Origin: Actinomycetes bacterium
GTDB taxonomy: Bacteria > Actinomycetota > Thermoleophilia > Solirubrobacterales > 70-9
Assembly (NCBI GenBank): GCA_023436605.1
Contig: JAEZIQ010000160.1
Span: 1-29,416 of the forward strand
Length of the DNA stretch: 29,416 nt
Reading direction: 5' to 3'
Shown here: piece by piece, positions 1-7,528 of the stretch
How the letters are laid out: every line of letters starts with the position of its first letter
Position numbering within the stretch: the first letter of the stretch is position 1
The notes under the pieces: model-generated
The model's input: only the letters and a program-made list of their open reading frames with translations
What the model was told of the DNA's origin: nothing
Databases searched by the model: none
Position numbers and translations under genes: made by a program

Positions 1-3
1 GGA

Positions 4-33
4 CGGCCCGGACCCCGGCCGGAGACCGGGCCG
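4..33 (-). terminator. Possible terminator hairpin after the aldehyde dehydrogenase
   Basis: An 8-bp perfect inverted repeat (CGGCCCGG at 4-11 and CCGGGCCG at 26-33) lies about 20 bp past the stop codon of the minus-strand dehydrogenase. There is no T-tract, so this is a GC-only hairpin of the kind often proposed for actinobacteria. It could also be chance in GC-rich DNA. Confidence 0.35.
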
Positions 34-55
34 CCCTCGCCGAATGGGTCTCCGC

Positions 56-1426
56 CTATTTCAGGGTGCGGATCAGTTTCTTGTTGACGAACTCCTGGAT
101 CCCGTAGGTGCCGAGTTCGCGGCCGAAGCCGGAGCGCTTTACGCCCCCGAAGGGCAACTCGGCTCCGTCGAGCCCAACACCGTTGATGAAGACCATGCCG
201 GTGTCCAGCTTCTCTGCCACCCGCTGGGCCTGGTCGGGATCATTTGAGAACACATAGGAGCCAAGGCCAAAGGGCGTGTCGTTGGCCAGCTCGATCGCCT
301 CGTCTTCGCTTGCGACCTTGTACACGGTCGCCACCGGACCGAAGAACTCCTCGCGGTAAGCGTCGTTCTCCTCGGTTACGTCGGTCAGGACTGTTGTCGG
401 GAAGAAATTCCCGTTGCGTTCGCCGCCGACCAGCACCGTTGCGCCCTGCGAGATCGCCCGGTCGAGTTGGTCCTGAAGCCGTTCGGCCGCGGTGCTGGAC
501 GAGAGCGGCCCGATTGCCGTCTCGTCCGAGGTCGGATCACCGGGCTGGACTTCCTTCATCTTCTCGGCAAAGCTGCCGAGGAAGTCGTTGTAAAGCTCCT
601 CGGCAACAATGAAACGCTTGGCCGCGTTGCAGGACTGTCCGGTGTTGTCCAGACGGGCGTCGACGGCGGACTGAACGGCTTCCTCCAGGTCGTCCGAACC
701 GAGCAGGATGAACGGATCGGAGCCGCCCAGTTCGAGCACGACCTTCTTGAGGTTCCGGCCGGCGACTTCCGCCACCGCGGCGCCGGCCCGCTCGGAGCCG
801 GTCAGCGAGACGCCGCGGATCCTCGGGTCGGCGATCGCCTCGGCGATCTGGTCATTGGTGGCCAGGATGGTCTGATAGGCCTCGGCCGGCAGCCCGGCGT
901 CGGACATCATCTTCTGAATCGCCTCCGCCGACTCGGGGCACTGCGGCGCCGGCTTCAGGAGCACCGGGTTGCCGACGATCAGGTTCGGTCCGGCGAAGCG
1001 GGCCACCTGGTAGTAGGGGAAGTTCCAGGGCATGATCCCGATCAACGGACCCATGGGCGACTTGCGGACCACCGCGTTGCCCTCTCCGTCCAGCAGGTCG
1101 ATCGGTTCGTCGGCGAGCAGCTTCTCGGCGTTGTCGGCGTAGAAGCCATAGATGTCACCGCAGAAGTCGATCTCTCCCAGGGCCTGCTCGCGGGGCTTGC
1201 CCATCTCGCGGATGATGATGTCGGCCAGTTCTTCCCGACGCTCGACATGGAGTTCGCCGACCCGCTTCATGATCGCGGCCCGCTCGGCCACGGTTGTGTT
1301 CTGCGACCAGTCGCGGAACGCACCGTCGGCGGCGGCGATCGCTGCCTCCAGCTCGGAGTCCGAGATGGTCGGGTACTCCTTCACGGTTTCGCCGGTGGCC
1401 GGGTTCACAACTGCGTAGTCGCTCAT
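56..1426 (-). CDS. NAD(P)-dependent succinate-semialdehyde dehydrogenase-type aldehyde dehydrogenase (GabD1-like)
   Basis: A 456-aa ALDH-superfamily enzyme predicted to oxidise an aldehyde, probably succinic semialdehyde, to the acid in the cytoplasm. It is close in length and motifs to mycobacterial GabD1 (about 457 aa). Visible motifs are MPWNF at 132-136 (oxyanion and cofactor region), LELGGSDPF with general-base Glu232, GQSC with nucleophile Cys266, and EEFFGPV near 359-365. The reading frame is open for 57 more codons upstream, but the ATG at 1426 is preceded by a GGAG ribosome site and gives the standard family N-terminus (NPATGE), so it is preferred. The gene is divergent from the CsbD-like gene. 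Substrate assignment is by family resemblance; other semialdehydes are possible. Confidence 0.88.
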   Translation of the reverse strand: MSDYAVVNPATGETVKEYPTISDSELEAAIAAADGAFRDWSQNTTVAERAAIMKRVGELHVERREELADIIIREMGKPREQALGEIDFCGDIYGFYADNAEKLLADEPIDLLDGEGNAVVRKSPMGPLIGIMPWNFPYYQVARFAGPNLIVGNPVLLKPAPQCPESAEAIQKMMSDAGLPAEAYQTILATNDQIAEAIADPRIRGVSLTGSERAGAAVAEVAGRNLKKVVLELGGSDPFILLGSDDLEEAVQSAVDARLDNTGQSCNAAKRFIVAEELYNDFLGSFAEKMKEVQPGDPTSDETAIGPLSSSTAAERLQDQLDRAISQGATVLVGGERNGNFFPTTVLTDVTEENDAYREEFFGPVATVYKVASEDEAIELANDTPFGLGSYVFSNDPDQAQRVAEKLDTGMVFINGVGLDGAELPFGGVKRSGFGRELGTYGIQEFVNKKLIRTLK

Positions 1427-1513
1427 GAATCTCCAATCCTCGAAATTGCGGCTCAGGGGCACTCGGAAAGCGCCTCCGCTCAGCCTAATGGTTGGACGGC
1501 CCGGGGAAGCAAA

Positions 1514-1538
1514 GATTGGCCGCCCACAGACGGGGTAC
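1514..1538 (+). promoter_or_regulatory. Stress-sigma-type promoter of the CsbD-like gene
   Basis: GATTGG (1514-1519), a 13-nt spacer, then GGGTAC (1533-1538). This fits the actinobacterial sigma-B/sigma-F pattern GNNT-N14-16-GGGTAC/T. A small inverted repeat (GGTTGG-T-CCAACC, 1541-1553) follows around the expected start point. CsbD is itself a classical sigma-B-controlled gene in Bacillus, which supports the reading. Confidence 0.6.
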
Positions 1539-1569
1539 CCGGTTGGTCCAACCCTGAAAGGAGACGCGG

Positions 1570-1743
1570 ATGACTGATCACAAGACAGACGAAGCAAAAG
1601 GCCGGGTCAAGGAAGCCGCCGGCGCGGTGTCCGGAGATGACGACCTGAAGAAAGAGGGCAAGACTGACCAGGCGGCTGCTTCGGTCAAGGAAAAGGTCGA
1701 AGGCGCCGTCGACAAGGTGAAGGACAAACTGACCGGGAAGTAG
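1570..1743 (+). CDS. CsbD-family general stress protein
   Basis: A 57-aa, very hydrophilic, Lys/Asp/Glu/Ala-rich protein with the repeated pattern of the CsbD family (TDEAKGRVKEAAG near the N-terminus, then KVEGAVDKVKDKLTGK at the end). The family is small, helical or disordered and induced by general stress; its biochemical role is unknown. The ATG is preceded by a strong AAAGGAG site (1556-1562). It sits alone behind a sigma-B-like promoter, divergent from the aldehyde dehydrogenase. Length matches the usual 55-70 aa. Confidence 0.88.
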   Translation: MTDHKTDEAKGRVKEAAGAVSGDDDLKKEGKTDQAAASVKEKVEGAVDKVKDKLTGK

Positions 1744-1755
1744 GACGGGCGGCGG

Positions 1756-1793
1756 TTGCCGGGAGCCTGTTTCGGCCATAGGATCGTCCTATG
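1756..1793 (+). promoter_or_regulatory. Promoter with inverted repeat over the DUF2277 start codon
   Basis: TTGCCG (1756-1761), a 17-bp spacer and TAGGAT (1779-1784) form a housekeeping-type promoter whose -10 ends 6 nt before the ATG, so the transcript should be leaderless. A perfect inverted repeat, CATAGGA-TCG-TCCTATG (1777-1793), covers the -10 and the start codon itself. It may be an operator. Confidence 0.5.
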
Positions 1794-2063
1794 TGCCGGA
1801 ACATAAGAACTCTCTACAACTTCGAGCCCGAGGCGACCAGCGAGGAAGAGCGGGAGGCCGCGCTCCAGTACGTGAGGAAGATCAGCGGCTACACCAAACC
1901 TTCCCGCGCAAACCAGGAAGCATTCGATCGGGCGGTCGACGAGATCGCTGCCGTGACGAGTCACATGCTGGCCTCGCTGGAAACGTCGGCTCCGCCGAAG
2001 GACCGCGAAGTTGAAGCGGAGAAGCGGCGGGCGCGGTCGGCAAAGCGGTTCGCGACGGCGTGA
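1791..2063 (+). CDS. DUF2277 family protein
   Basis: A 90-aa protein that begins with the family hallmark MCRNIRTLYNFEP and contains VRKISGYTKPS at about 30-40 and a basic tail (DREVEAEKRRARSAKRF). The family is conserved in actinobacteria and proteobacteria; its function is unknown. The N-terminal Cys2 and the conserved helices are intact and the length is normal. No ribosome site precedes the ATG; a TAGGAT -10 lies 6 nt upstream, so translation is probably leaderless. The last bases overlap the GTG start of the downstream hydrolase (GTGA), which suggests an operon with translational coupling. Confidence 0.85.
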   Translation: MCRNIRTLYNFEPEATSEEEREAALQYVRKISGYTKPSRANQEAFDRAVDEIAAVTSHMLASLETSAPPKDREVEAEKRRARSAKRFATA

Positions 2064-2977
2064 GTGCCGCAGATCTGCGCGCCTGGCGAGAGCGCGGGCG
2101 CATGGTCGAGGCGACACCGCTCGGCCACCAGGCGTTTCTGATCGACGAGGGTGATTCCCGGGCGGAACCGGGGGACACCCTCGTGCTGCTGCATGGCTTC
2201 CCGGAATCCTCGTACTCCTACTCGGGAGCGTTTCCGCGACTTGCCGGACGGTTCAAGCGGCTGGTTTCATTCGATTTCATCGGCTTCGGCTTCTCGGACA
2301 AGCCATCGGAGGGGTTCGCCTACTCGCTGATGGAACAGGCCGACGTGGCGCTCCGGCTGATGCGGGAGAGCGGACTGACCGGCTGTCATTTCGTCTCCCA
2401 CGACATGGGAGACTCGGTGATGACCGAGCTCCTCGCGCGCCTGAACGAGAACCAGCCAGCCTGGTTTTCCGAGGGGATCCAGAGCGTCAGCTTCACCAAC
2501 GGCAGCATGGTGCTCGGCGACGCGAAGCTGAGGATCGGGCAGAGGGCACTGGTGTCGCCACTCGGACCGCTGCTTTCGCGGATCACCGACAGTCCCCGGA
2601 TCTTCGAGAAGCAGGTGGTCAGCGCCCAGGGCAACGACCGGCTGACCGGCGAGCAGATCCTCGACATGTACTCCGCTTCGACCACCGGCGCCCCGAAGGG
2701 ACTGATGGCCGAGCTGATCAACTACCTGCGGGAACGGCGTCGCTTCGAGCAGGCGCGCTGGCTGCCGGCGGTCCGGGACTGCCGGGCACCGGTCCAGATT
2801 TGCTGGGGAGCAGACGACGCAGTCGCGCCGGTTGCGATAGCGAAGCGTCTCAAAGCCGAGGTGAAACCCGAGGCGAAACTGACCCTGATCGACGGCCTCG
2901 GTCACTTCGCCCAGATCCAGGATCCGGCGAAGTGGTTCGACGCGCTCGTCCCGTTCTGGGACGAACTCGAGCAGTGA
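2060..2977 (+). CDS. Alpha/beta-fold hydrolase, haloalkane dehalogenase/epoxide hydrolase-like (MEST-type)
   Basis: A 305-aa alpha/beta hydrolase. Visible motifs are the oxyanion HGFPES at 45-50, a DFIGFGFSDKP loop at 72-82, the nucleophile elbow SHDMGDS with Asp115 in place of Ser, an acid candidate Asp252/253 (WGADD), and His282 in GLGHF. An aspartate nucleophile is characteristic of haloalkane dehalogenases and epoxide hydrolases rather than esterases; the HD-x-GD elbow resembles the MEST/PEG1 branch. The substrate is unknown. The start is a GTG overlapping the TGA of the DUF2277 gene. Only 7 bp separate its stop from the stop of the convergent MBL-fold gene, and no terminator is visible there. 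Confidence 0.8.
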   Translation: MSAADLRAWRERGRMVEATPLGHQAFLIDEGDSRAEPGDTLVLLHGFPESSYSYSGAFPRLAGRFKRLVSFDFIGFGFSDKPSEGFAYSLMEQADVALRLMRESGLTGCHFVSHDMGDSVMTELLARLNENQPAWFSEGIQSVSFTNGSMVLGDAKLRIGQRALVSPLGPLLSRITDSPRIFEKQVVSAQGNDRLTGEQILDMYSASTTGAPKGLMAELINYLRERRRFEQARWLPAVRDCRAPVQICWGADDAVAPVAIAKRLKAEVKPEAKLTLIDGLGHFAQIQDPAKWFDALVPFWDELEQ

Positions 2978-2984
2978 GGCCGGG

Positions 2985-3833
2985 TTACTTCCGTTCTTTC
3001 GCCTGCTGCTGCCAGTAGCGGTCGAGACCGGCCCACATTCCCTCGAAGGGACCCGCCCGCCAATAGGTGTCGAGGGTCTCTTCGTCGACCTGTCCGGAAA
3101 GCCATTCACGGATCCAGCCGGCCATGCCGTCGGCGTCGGTTTCCCGGGCCTTTTCGGTGAACAGATCGAGCGACTCGTGCATCAACGCGATCTGGTTCTC
3201 GACGTCGGTCGACTGGCCGAAATGCTGAAAGGCGATCCGTTCGGGCTCCCAGGCGGCGACGATGTCCAGGGACTCATGCCAGAGCGGCGGGTTGATGTCT
3301 GGCGGGGGCGTGGGCGGGAAGGAAGGTCCACCTTTGATCCTGACCCCGGTCACGTCACCAGTGAACGCAGTGCGAGACGGCTGATGGAAAAAGCAGACGT
3401 GGTGTTTGGCGTGTCCCGGGGTGTGCTCGACCTTCCAGGGGCCGTCCGACTCGCCACCTTTGAGCACGCGGATGTTTCTCTCGGGCACCGGCACGACCTC
3501 GCCCCACATGACATCGAAGTACTCGCCGAAGACCTGTCTCGCGCTGCTGACCAGTCGCTCGGGATCGATCATGTGTCGGGCACCGGACTCGTGGACCCAC
3601 ACTTCGACGTCGGGGAAGTGTTCGACCAGTCGACCGGTAGCGCCGGCGTGGTCGAAATGGATGTGGGTGAGCAGGATCGCCTGCGGTACGTCGTCGCCGA
3701 GGGCGGCGAGCAGACGGTCCACCGTCTTTTCGGCGCCCGGGTCGACGATCACGCCGTCGAAGAGATGGGTTGCGATCGCCCCGGGCTGATCGAAGTGGAA
3801 GAGGTCGACTGTTTCCGGGAGGTCGCTGCGCAT
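2985..3833 (-). CDS. MBL-fold metallo-hydrolase
   Basis: A 282-aa metallo-beta-lactamase-fold hydrolase. The metal ligands are visible: THIHFDH (His57, His59, Asp61, His62), His141 in HTPGHAKHH, Asp160 in FTGD, and a late His204 in FQHFG. This pattern fits the glyoxalase II-like/general MBL hydrolase group with two metal ions; the substrate cannot be read from sequence. A C-terminal helical part (about 215-282) follows the metallo domain. There is no ribosome site before the ATG; a TAGTTT -10 candidate (minus strand, 3841-3846) lies 7 nt upstream, suggesting a leaderless start. Divergent from the Vps62-like gene. Confidence 0.85.
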   Translation of the reverse strand: MRSDLPETVDLFHFDQPGAIATHLFDGVIVDPGAEKTVDRLLAALGDDVPQAILLTHIHFDHAGATGRLVEHFPDVEVWVHESGARHMIDPERLVSSARQVFGEYFDVMWGEVVPVPERNIRVLKGGESDGPWKVEHTPGHAKHHVCFFHQPSRTAFTGDVTGVRIKGGPSFPPTPPPDINPPLWHESLDIVAAWEPERIAFQHFGQSTDVENQIALMHESLDLFTEKARETDADGMAGWIREWLSGQVDEETLDTYWRAGPFEGMWAGLDRYWQQQAKERK

Positions 3834-3907
3834 GCCGGCGAAACTATCGGAACCGGAGGCAATAATCTTGTCTCGTGGCGTCCGGAGGAAGAGAGGGGAA
3901 GAGGGTG

Positions 3908-5848
3908 ATGCCGGTGCGGGTGACAGTCGCCCTGATCGCCGCCCTGCTGGTCTTGATCGGTCTGGCCGGACCGGCCGCGTTCGCTGCCGACAGGCCGGTC
4001 GGCACCGAGGCAGAAGCGGCCAGGGAACTGGCCGAGAAGTACGTTCCGATCCTGATGATCCGCGAGCAGGGGAAGGACCTCTGCAAGATCGAAGTCGAGC
4101 AGTACGGCGTGATGACTGTCGACGCGCTGTTCGACAATCCCGGGGTCGTCCTGAAGAAGACTGCCGATGGTTCGGTGATCAAGAAGGCTCCGAAGGTGGA
4201 GGACATCGCCGATCGGGGTGAAGAGGCCTACATTGACCTGCCCGGAGATCCGCTTGGCGACACCTGCGTCTTCTCCCGTGCCTACGACGGGATGAGGAAC
4301 GACGGTCGCGCGCCTTCGGCCGTTTACGCCCACATCGCCAGAGAAGAGGGGCGCAAGGGCCTGGCCGTTCAGTACTGGTTCTACTGGTACTTCAACCAGT
4401 TCAACGATCTGCACGAGAGTGACTGGGAGGGCATGCAGATCACCTTCGACGCGGAGACCCCGTCGGAGGCCCTGAAGCAGGAACCGACGGAGATGATCCT
4501 CAACCAGCACGGAGGAGGCGAGCGGGCCGACTGGCATGACGACAAGGTCGAGAAGGAAGGCGATCATCCGGTCGTCTACCCGGCGGCAGGATCGCACGCG
4601 ACGTTCTACCAGTCGGCGGTATATCCCCAGAACGGCTGGAACGGCGCCGGTGTCGGTTGTGACAACACCTCCGAACCGCTCAGTGAACTGCGGCCGGTCC
4701 CGGTGCTCCTGCCCGACGAGCGGACCAACCAGGGTGAGTTCGCGTGGCTTTCATTCGACGGCAGGTGGGGCCAGAAGGAGAAGTCCTTCAACAACGGGCC
4801 GACCGGGCCGCAGACCAAGGACCAGTGGGACAAACCGTTCACCTGGATGGAGCAGCAGCGGCGCACGAGCCCCCGCATGCCGGGCGGCGGACTGGCCGGA
4901 CCGGACGCGGTCAATGCGTTCTGCGGGGTGATGCAGAGCGTGACCGGCGTGATGAACCTGCAACAGGCAGACCCGCTGCTCGCCTACGCCCTGATTGCCG
5001 CTTTCCTGCTGATCGTCTTCCTGGTCTTCGGTTACTCGAAGTGGCGTCCGGCTGATCCCGACGAGCTGGAATCCGAGCGTGCCTACGGTCAGATCGCCGC
5101 GACCAGCTTCAAGCTCTACCGCCGCCACTGGAAGGAGATGGCGGTTCTGGGGGCGATCGCGATCCCGATCGTGGGTGGGACCCAGCTGCTCGGTGGAATG
5201 CTCGGTGACGCCTCGGGTGGTAACGGTCTTCTCCAGACCGTCTCCGACATCGTGCTCGGGGTCGGCCGTCCGGTGGCCCAGACCGTCGTCTCGGCATTCG
5301 TGATCGTCTTCATCCGGGAACTCGTGCGTGAGCAGCCGACGTCGATCAGGGGTTCGCTGGTCGGCACCTGGGAACGCTTCTGGCGGGTGGTGATCGCCAA
5401 GCTTCTTTCGATTTTCGGGGTGGTCATGCTCGCGATGACCGTGATCGGCATACCTTTTGCGCTTCGCTTCCTCGTCACCTGGACCTTCGTCCAGCAGGAG
5501 GTCCTCTTCACCGATCGCTCGATTCGCGAGTCGTTCACTCACAGCACCAACCTGGTCCGCGGCCACTGGTGGAGGACGGTGAGGACCATGGTTCCGCTGC
5601 TTCTGATCCTCACGGTAATGGGGCCGCTCCTCGGTCTCGCCCTGATTTTCACCCCGCTGCCGCTCTTGGCGGTCAACCTGATCGGCTCAGTCGTCTTCGC
5701 CGTGGTCATTCCCTTCGTCACAACGGGAACGACGCTGCTCTACTTCGATCTCCAGGCGCGGGCCAGGCAGGAAGGACTCGTACCGCGGAGGTCGTGGGTT
5801 CCCTGGCGCCCGAAGGCATTCGGCAAGCCGATCCCGCGGACGACCTGA
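3908..5848 (+). CDS. Secreted Vps62-like domain fused to a polytopic membrane domain
   Basis: A 646-aa protein. Residues 1-26 form a signal peptide (cleavage after AFA). The extracytoplasmic part to about residue 340 has the aromatic YWFYWYFNQFNDLHESDWEG stretch (about 155-175), NQHGGGE and AGSHATFY (about 227), which resemble the Vps62/DUF946 family. A transmembrane segment follows at about 357-378, then a soluble linker and about five more membrane segments (about 410-431, 455-473, 494-523, 560-581, 584-613) resembling the membrane domain found with glycerophosphodiester phosphodiesterases. An in-frame GTG at 3875, 6 nt after a TAATCT -10 candidate, is an alternative leaderless start adding 11 residues. 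The function is unknown. A strong hairpin follows the stop. Confidence 0.72.
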   Translation: MPVRVTVALIAALLVLIGLAGPAAFAADRPVGTEAEAARELAEKYVPILMIREQGKDLCKIEVEQYGVMTVDALFDNPGVVLKKTADGSVIKKAPKVEDIADRGEEAYIDLPGDPLGDTCVFSRAYDGMRNDGRAPSAVYAHIAREEGRKGLAVQYWFYWYFNQFNDLHESDWEGMQITFDAETPSEALKQEPTEMILNQHGGGERADWHDDKVEKEGDHPVVYPAAGSHATFYQSAVYPQNGWNGAGVGCDNTSEPLSELRPVPVLLPDERTNQGEFAWLSFDGRWGQKEKSFNNGPTGPQTKDQWDKPFTWMEQQRRTSPRMPGGGLAGPDAVNAFCGVMQSVTGVMNLQQADPLLAYALIAAFLLIVFLVFGYSKWRPADPDELESERAYGQIAATSFKLYRRHWKEMAVLGAIAIPIVGGTQLLGGMLGDASGGNGLLQTVSDIVLGVGRPVAQTVVSAFVIVFIRELVREQPTSIRGSLVGTWERFWRVVIAKLLSIFGVVMLAMTVIGIPFALRFLVTWTFVQQEVLFTDRSIRESFTHSTNLVRGHWWRTVRTMVPLLLILTVMGPLLGLALIFTPLPLLAVNLIGSVVFAVVIPFVTTGTTLLYFDLQARARQEGLVPRRSWVPWRPKAFGKPIPRTT

Positions 5849-5855
5849 GCTGGGT

Positions 5856-5898
5856 GAGATGCGAAAAGTCAGGGATTATCCCTGACTTTCCGCATCTC
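5856..5898. terminator. Strong bidirectional hairpin terminator
   Basis: An imperfect inverted repeat with an 8-bp outer stem (5856-5863 with 5891-5898), one mismatch, an 11-bp inner stem (5865-5875 with 5879-5889) and a 3-nt loop, TTA. It sits exactly between two convergent genes (stops at 5848 and 5907) and has A/T runs in both arms, so it can serve either strand. Confidence 0.8.
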
Positions 5899-5906
5899 GT
5901 TAGGTG

Positions 5907-6521
5907 CTAGGGCGCCGGGGGCGGGGAAGAGAGGACGCCGCGGACGGCGGCTTCGAGCGCGACGAGCGGATCGATCACCCGTTCGCGGCGATTGATCAGG
6001 ATCGAGGTCGGCAGGTCGACGACGCAGACCGCGACCGTTTCGACGGCGGCCCGGTCCTTCCGGTCCCACAGCCCGAGCGAAAGTCGTCTGAGGATGTCCA
6101 GCAGACGAGCGTCGAGGCGTTCAAGTCCGAGGCGAAGATCCTCCGAGATCTCCTGGCCGAGGATCTCGTCCCTGCGGAAGCGCAACAGAACGGTGGCCGT
6201 GTCCGGGGCCACCTTGGCGATCTCGGACGGCACCGAGGCGACCGCGACGGTGGCGGCCACGGCCAGCTCGTGGTCCTTCTCCCGGCCGAGGATGCGGTCG
6301 ATCGCCTGCTCCTGAAGTGCGAGGAAACGGTCGGCGGCCCGCAGCCACATGCGGGCGAGCAGATCGGACCGGGAGCCGAAAGCGTGGTAGAGCGTGCCGC
6401 TGGAAGCGCCGGTGGTCTCGGCAAGGGCACGGATCGTCACGCCTGAACTTCCCTTCGTGGCGAGCAGGTGCTCGGCAGCATCGAGCAGAGAGTCGAGGTC
6501 GTGGGTGCGGGGTCGGGCCAT
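5907..6521 (-). CDS. TetR/AcrR-family transcriptional regulator
   Basis: A 204-aa repressor-type protein. The N-terminal helix-turn-helix is clear: LDAAEHLLATKGSSGVTIR, then AETTGASSGTLYHAFGSRSDL (about residues 13-53). The C-terminal ligand domain is variable, so no effector can be named. The gene is divergent from a crotonase-family gene with an 84-bp gap containing a perfect palindrome, TGTTCTAGAACA (6541-6552), a likely operator for control of both genes. A TATATT -10 candidate (minus strand, 6530-6535) lies 8 nt before the ATG, so the mRNA leader is very short. The crotonase neighbour suggests an acyl-CoA or fatty-acid-related effector; that is inference. Confidence 0.88.
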   Translation of the reverse strand: MARPRTHDLDSLLDAAEHLLATKGSSGVTIRALAETTGASSGTLYHAFGSRSDLLARMWLRAADRFLALQEQAIDRILGREKDHELAVAATVAVASVPSEIAKVAPDTATVLLRFRRDEILGQEISEDLRLGLERLDARLLDILRRLSLGLWDRKDRAAVETVAVCVVDLPTSILINRRERVIDPLVALEAAVRGVLSSPPPAP

Positions 6522-6540
6522 TGAGGAAAAATATATCTCA

Positions 6541-6552
6541 TGTTCTAGAACA
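6541..6552. promoter_or_regulatory. Probable TetR operator palindrome
   Basis: TGTTCTAGAACA is a perfect 12-bp palindrome in the intergenic region between the divergent TetR and crotonase genes. It lies immediately upstream of the TetR -10 candidate. A further related half-site (TGTGCTA, 6555-6561) follows. Confidence 0.5.
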
Positions 6553-6605
6553 AATGTGCTAAAACTTTCGCAAAGGCTTCCATCCCCTCACCCCAGGAGA
6601 AACAA

Positions 6606-7298
6606 ATGACCGTAGAAATCAACGCCATGCCCTCCCTCAGGCAGGACGGTGACGTCTTCATCCTCGATCTCGGTGACGGTGAGAACCGCTTCAATCCGGA
6701 TCGAAACGCAGTGCTCGAGGAACTCCTGGCCGAGGTCGAGGCAGCGCCGGCTCCCCGGGCCCTGGTCACCACTGCCAGTGGCAAGGTCTGGTCAAATGGT
6801 CTCGACCTCGAGTGGTTCCAGGCCAACCCGGAGCGGGTTCAGGAGGCGCTCAATCAGACCGAGCGGCTGATCGGCGCGGTACTGAAGGCCGGAGTGCCGA
6901 CCGTGGCCGCGATCCAGGGGCATTGCTTCGCCGGCGGGGCGATGCTGGCTCTGGCCCACGACTATCTGATCATGAGGGAAGACCGGGGCTACATATGCCT
7001 GCCCGAAGCGGACCTCGGCCTTCCCTTCACGCCCGGGATGAACGGCCTGTTGCTTGATCGCCTGCCCCGGCGCACCGCCCATGAAGTGATGGTCACCGGC
7101 CGGCGTTACGGTGGCGTCGAGGCGGCCGCAGCGGGGATTGTCGATCGCGCCCTGCCGGAAGACGAACTGCTCCCGGCCGCGATCTCGCGGGCGGCCGGCC
7201 AGGCCCCCAAGAATCCGGAAACCCTGCGGGCGATCAAGGGCCGGATCTACGAGCAGACGATCGACCTGCTGGAGACCTCACACCCGCTTGGCACCTGA
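6606..7298 (+). CDS. Enoyl-CoA hydratase/isomerase (crotonase) family protein, enoyl-CoA isomerase-like
   Basis: A 230-aa crotonase-fold protein, shorter than typical hydratases (about 260 aa). The oxyanion-hole segment is visible in AAIQGHCFAGGAMLALAHDY (about 101-120) and the second conserved loop in PEADLGLPF (about 133-141). The HDY and MREDRG pattern resembles delta3,delta2-enoyl-CoA isomerases more than hydratases; the catalytic Glu136 fits the isomerase position. It probably acts on unsaturated acyl-CoA in beta-oxidation. An AGGAG site (6594-6598) precedes the ATG. The divergent TetR gene is its likely regulator. Confidence 0.8.
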   Translation: MTVEINAMPSLRQDGDVFILDLGDGENRFNPDRNAVLEELLAEVEAAPAPRALVTTASGKVWSNGLDLEWFQANPERVQEALNQTERLIGAVLKAGVPTVAAIQGHCFAGGAMLALAHDYLIMREDRGYICLPEADLGLPFTPGMNGLLLDRLPRRTAHEVMVTGRRYGGVEAAAAGIVDRALPEDELLPAAISRAAGQAPKNPETLRAIKGRIYEQTIDLLETSHPLGT

Positions 7299-7303
7299 CC
7301 CCA

Positions 7304-7309
7304 TAGGGT
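7304..7309 (+). promoter_or_regulatory. -10 element for a leaderless transcript of the small membrane protein gene
   Basis: TAGGGT ends 6 nt before the ATG at 7316, the same arrangement as in the copper operon promoter (TAGGGT, 7 nt to ATG). No good -35 is visible 17 bp upstream, so the assignment rests on the -10 and spacing. Confidence 0.35.
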
Positions 7310-7315
7310 TCCCGC

Positions 7316-7528
7316 ATGGCGGAGAAAACCGAGAAAAAGAAGAACCGTGACGGCAGCAGCATCGGGTCAAACGAGTACGTGACCCTCGCGCTTTGCGTCA
7401 TCGTCCCGATCATCGGACTGCTCTTCGCCCTCTATTACAAGCAGGAACGGGAACCCTGGGCCAACCGGGCGATCGTCATCGGCGTCGTCGCCCTGCTCGT
7501 CTGGATCGGCCTGATCCTGGTTCTCTGA
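7316..7528 (+). CDS. Small two-helix membrane protein of unknown function
   Basis: A 70-aa protein with a charged N-terminus (AEKTEKKKNRDG), one hydrophobic segment (about 22-41, LALCVIVPIIGLLFALYY), a short charged loop (KQEREPWANR) and a second one (about 51-70). The hairpin topology suggests an inner-membrane protein; no family is recognised. It lacks a ribosome site and has TAGGGT 6 nt before the ATG. Its stop codon overlaps the ATG of the SUI1 gene (TGATG), so the two are probably translated together. Confidence 0.7.
   Translation: MAEKTEKKKNRDGSSIGSNEYVTLALCVIVPIIGLLFALYYKQEREPWANRAIVIGVVALLVWIGLILVL

Noticed and set aside
467..1573. Long open frame of 368 codons antisense to the aldehyde dehydrogenase
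   Set aside because: The minus-strand ALDH has all family motifs. Long antisense frames are expected in GC-rich DNA; the same holds for 3749-4597(-), 4751-5566(-), 13515-14699(+), 21660-22448(+), 23774-24940(+) and 25648-26808(-).
2978..2984. Terminator between the convergent hydrolase and MBL-fold genes
   Set aside because: Only 7 bp lie between the stop codons and no hairpin is visible.
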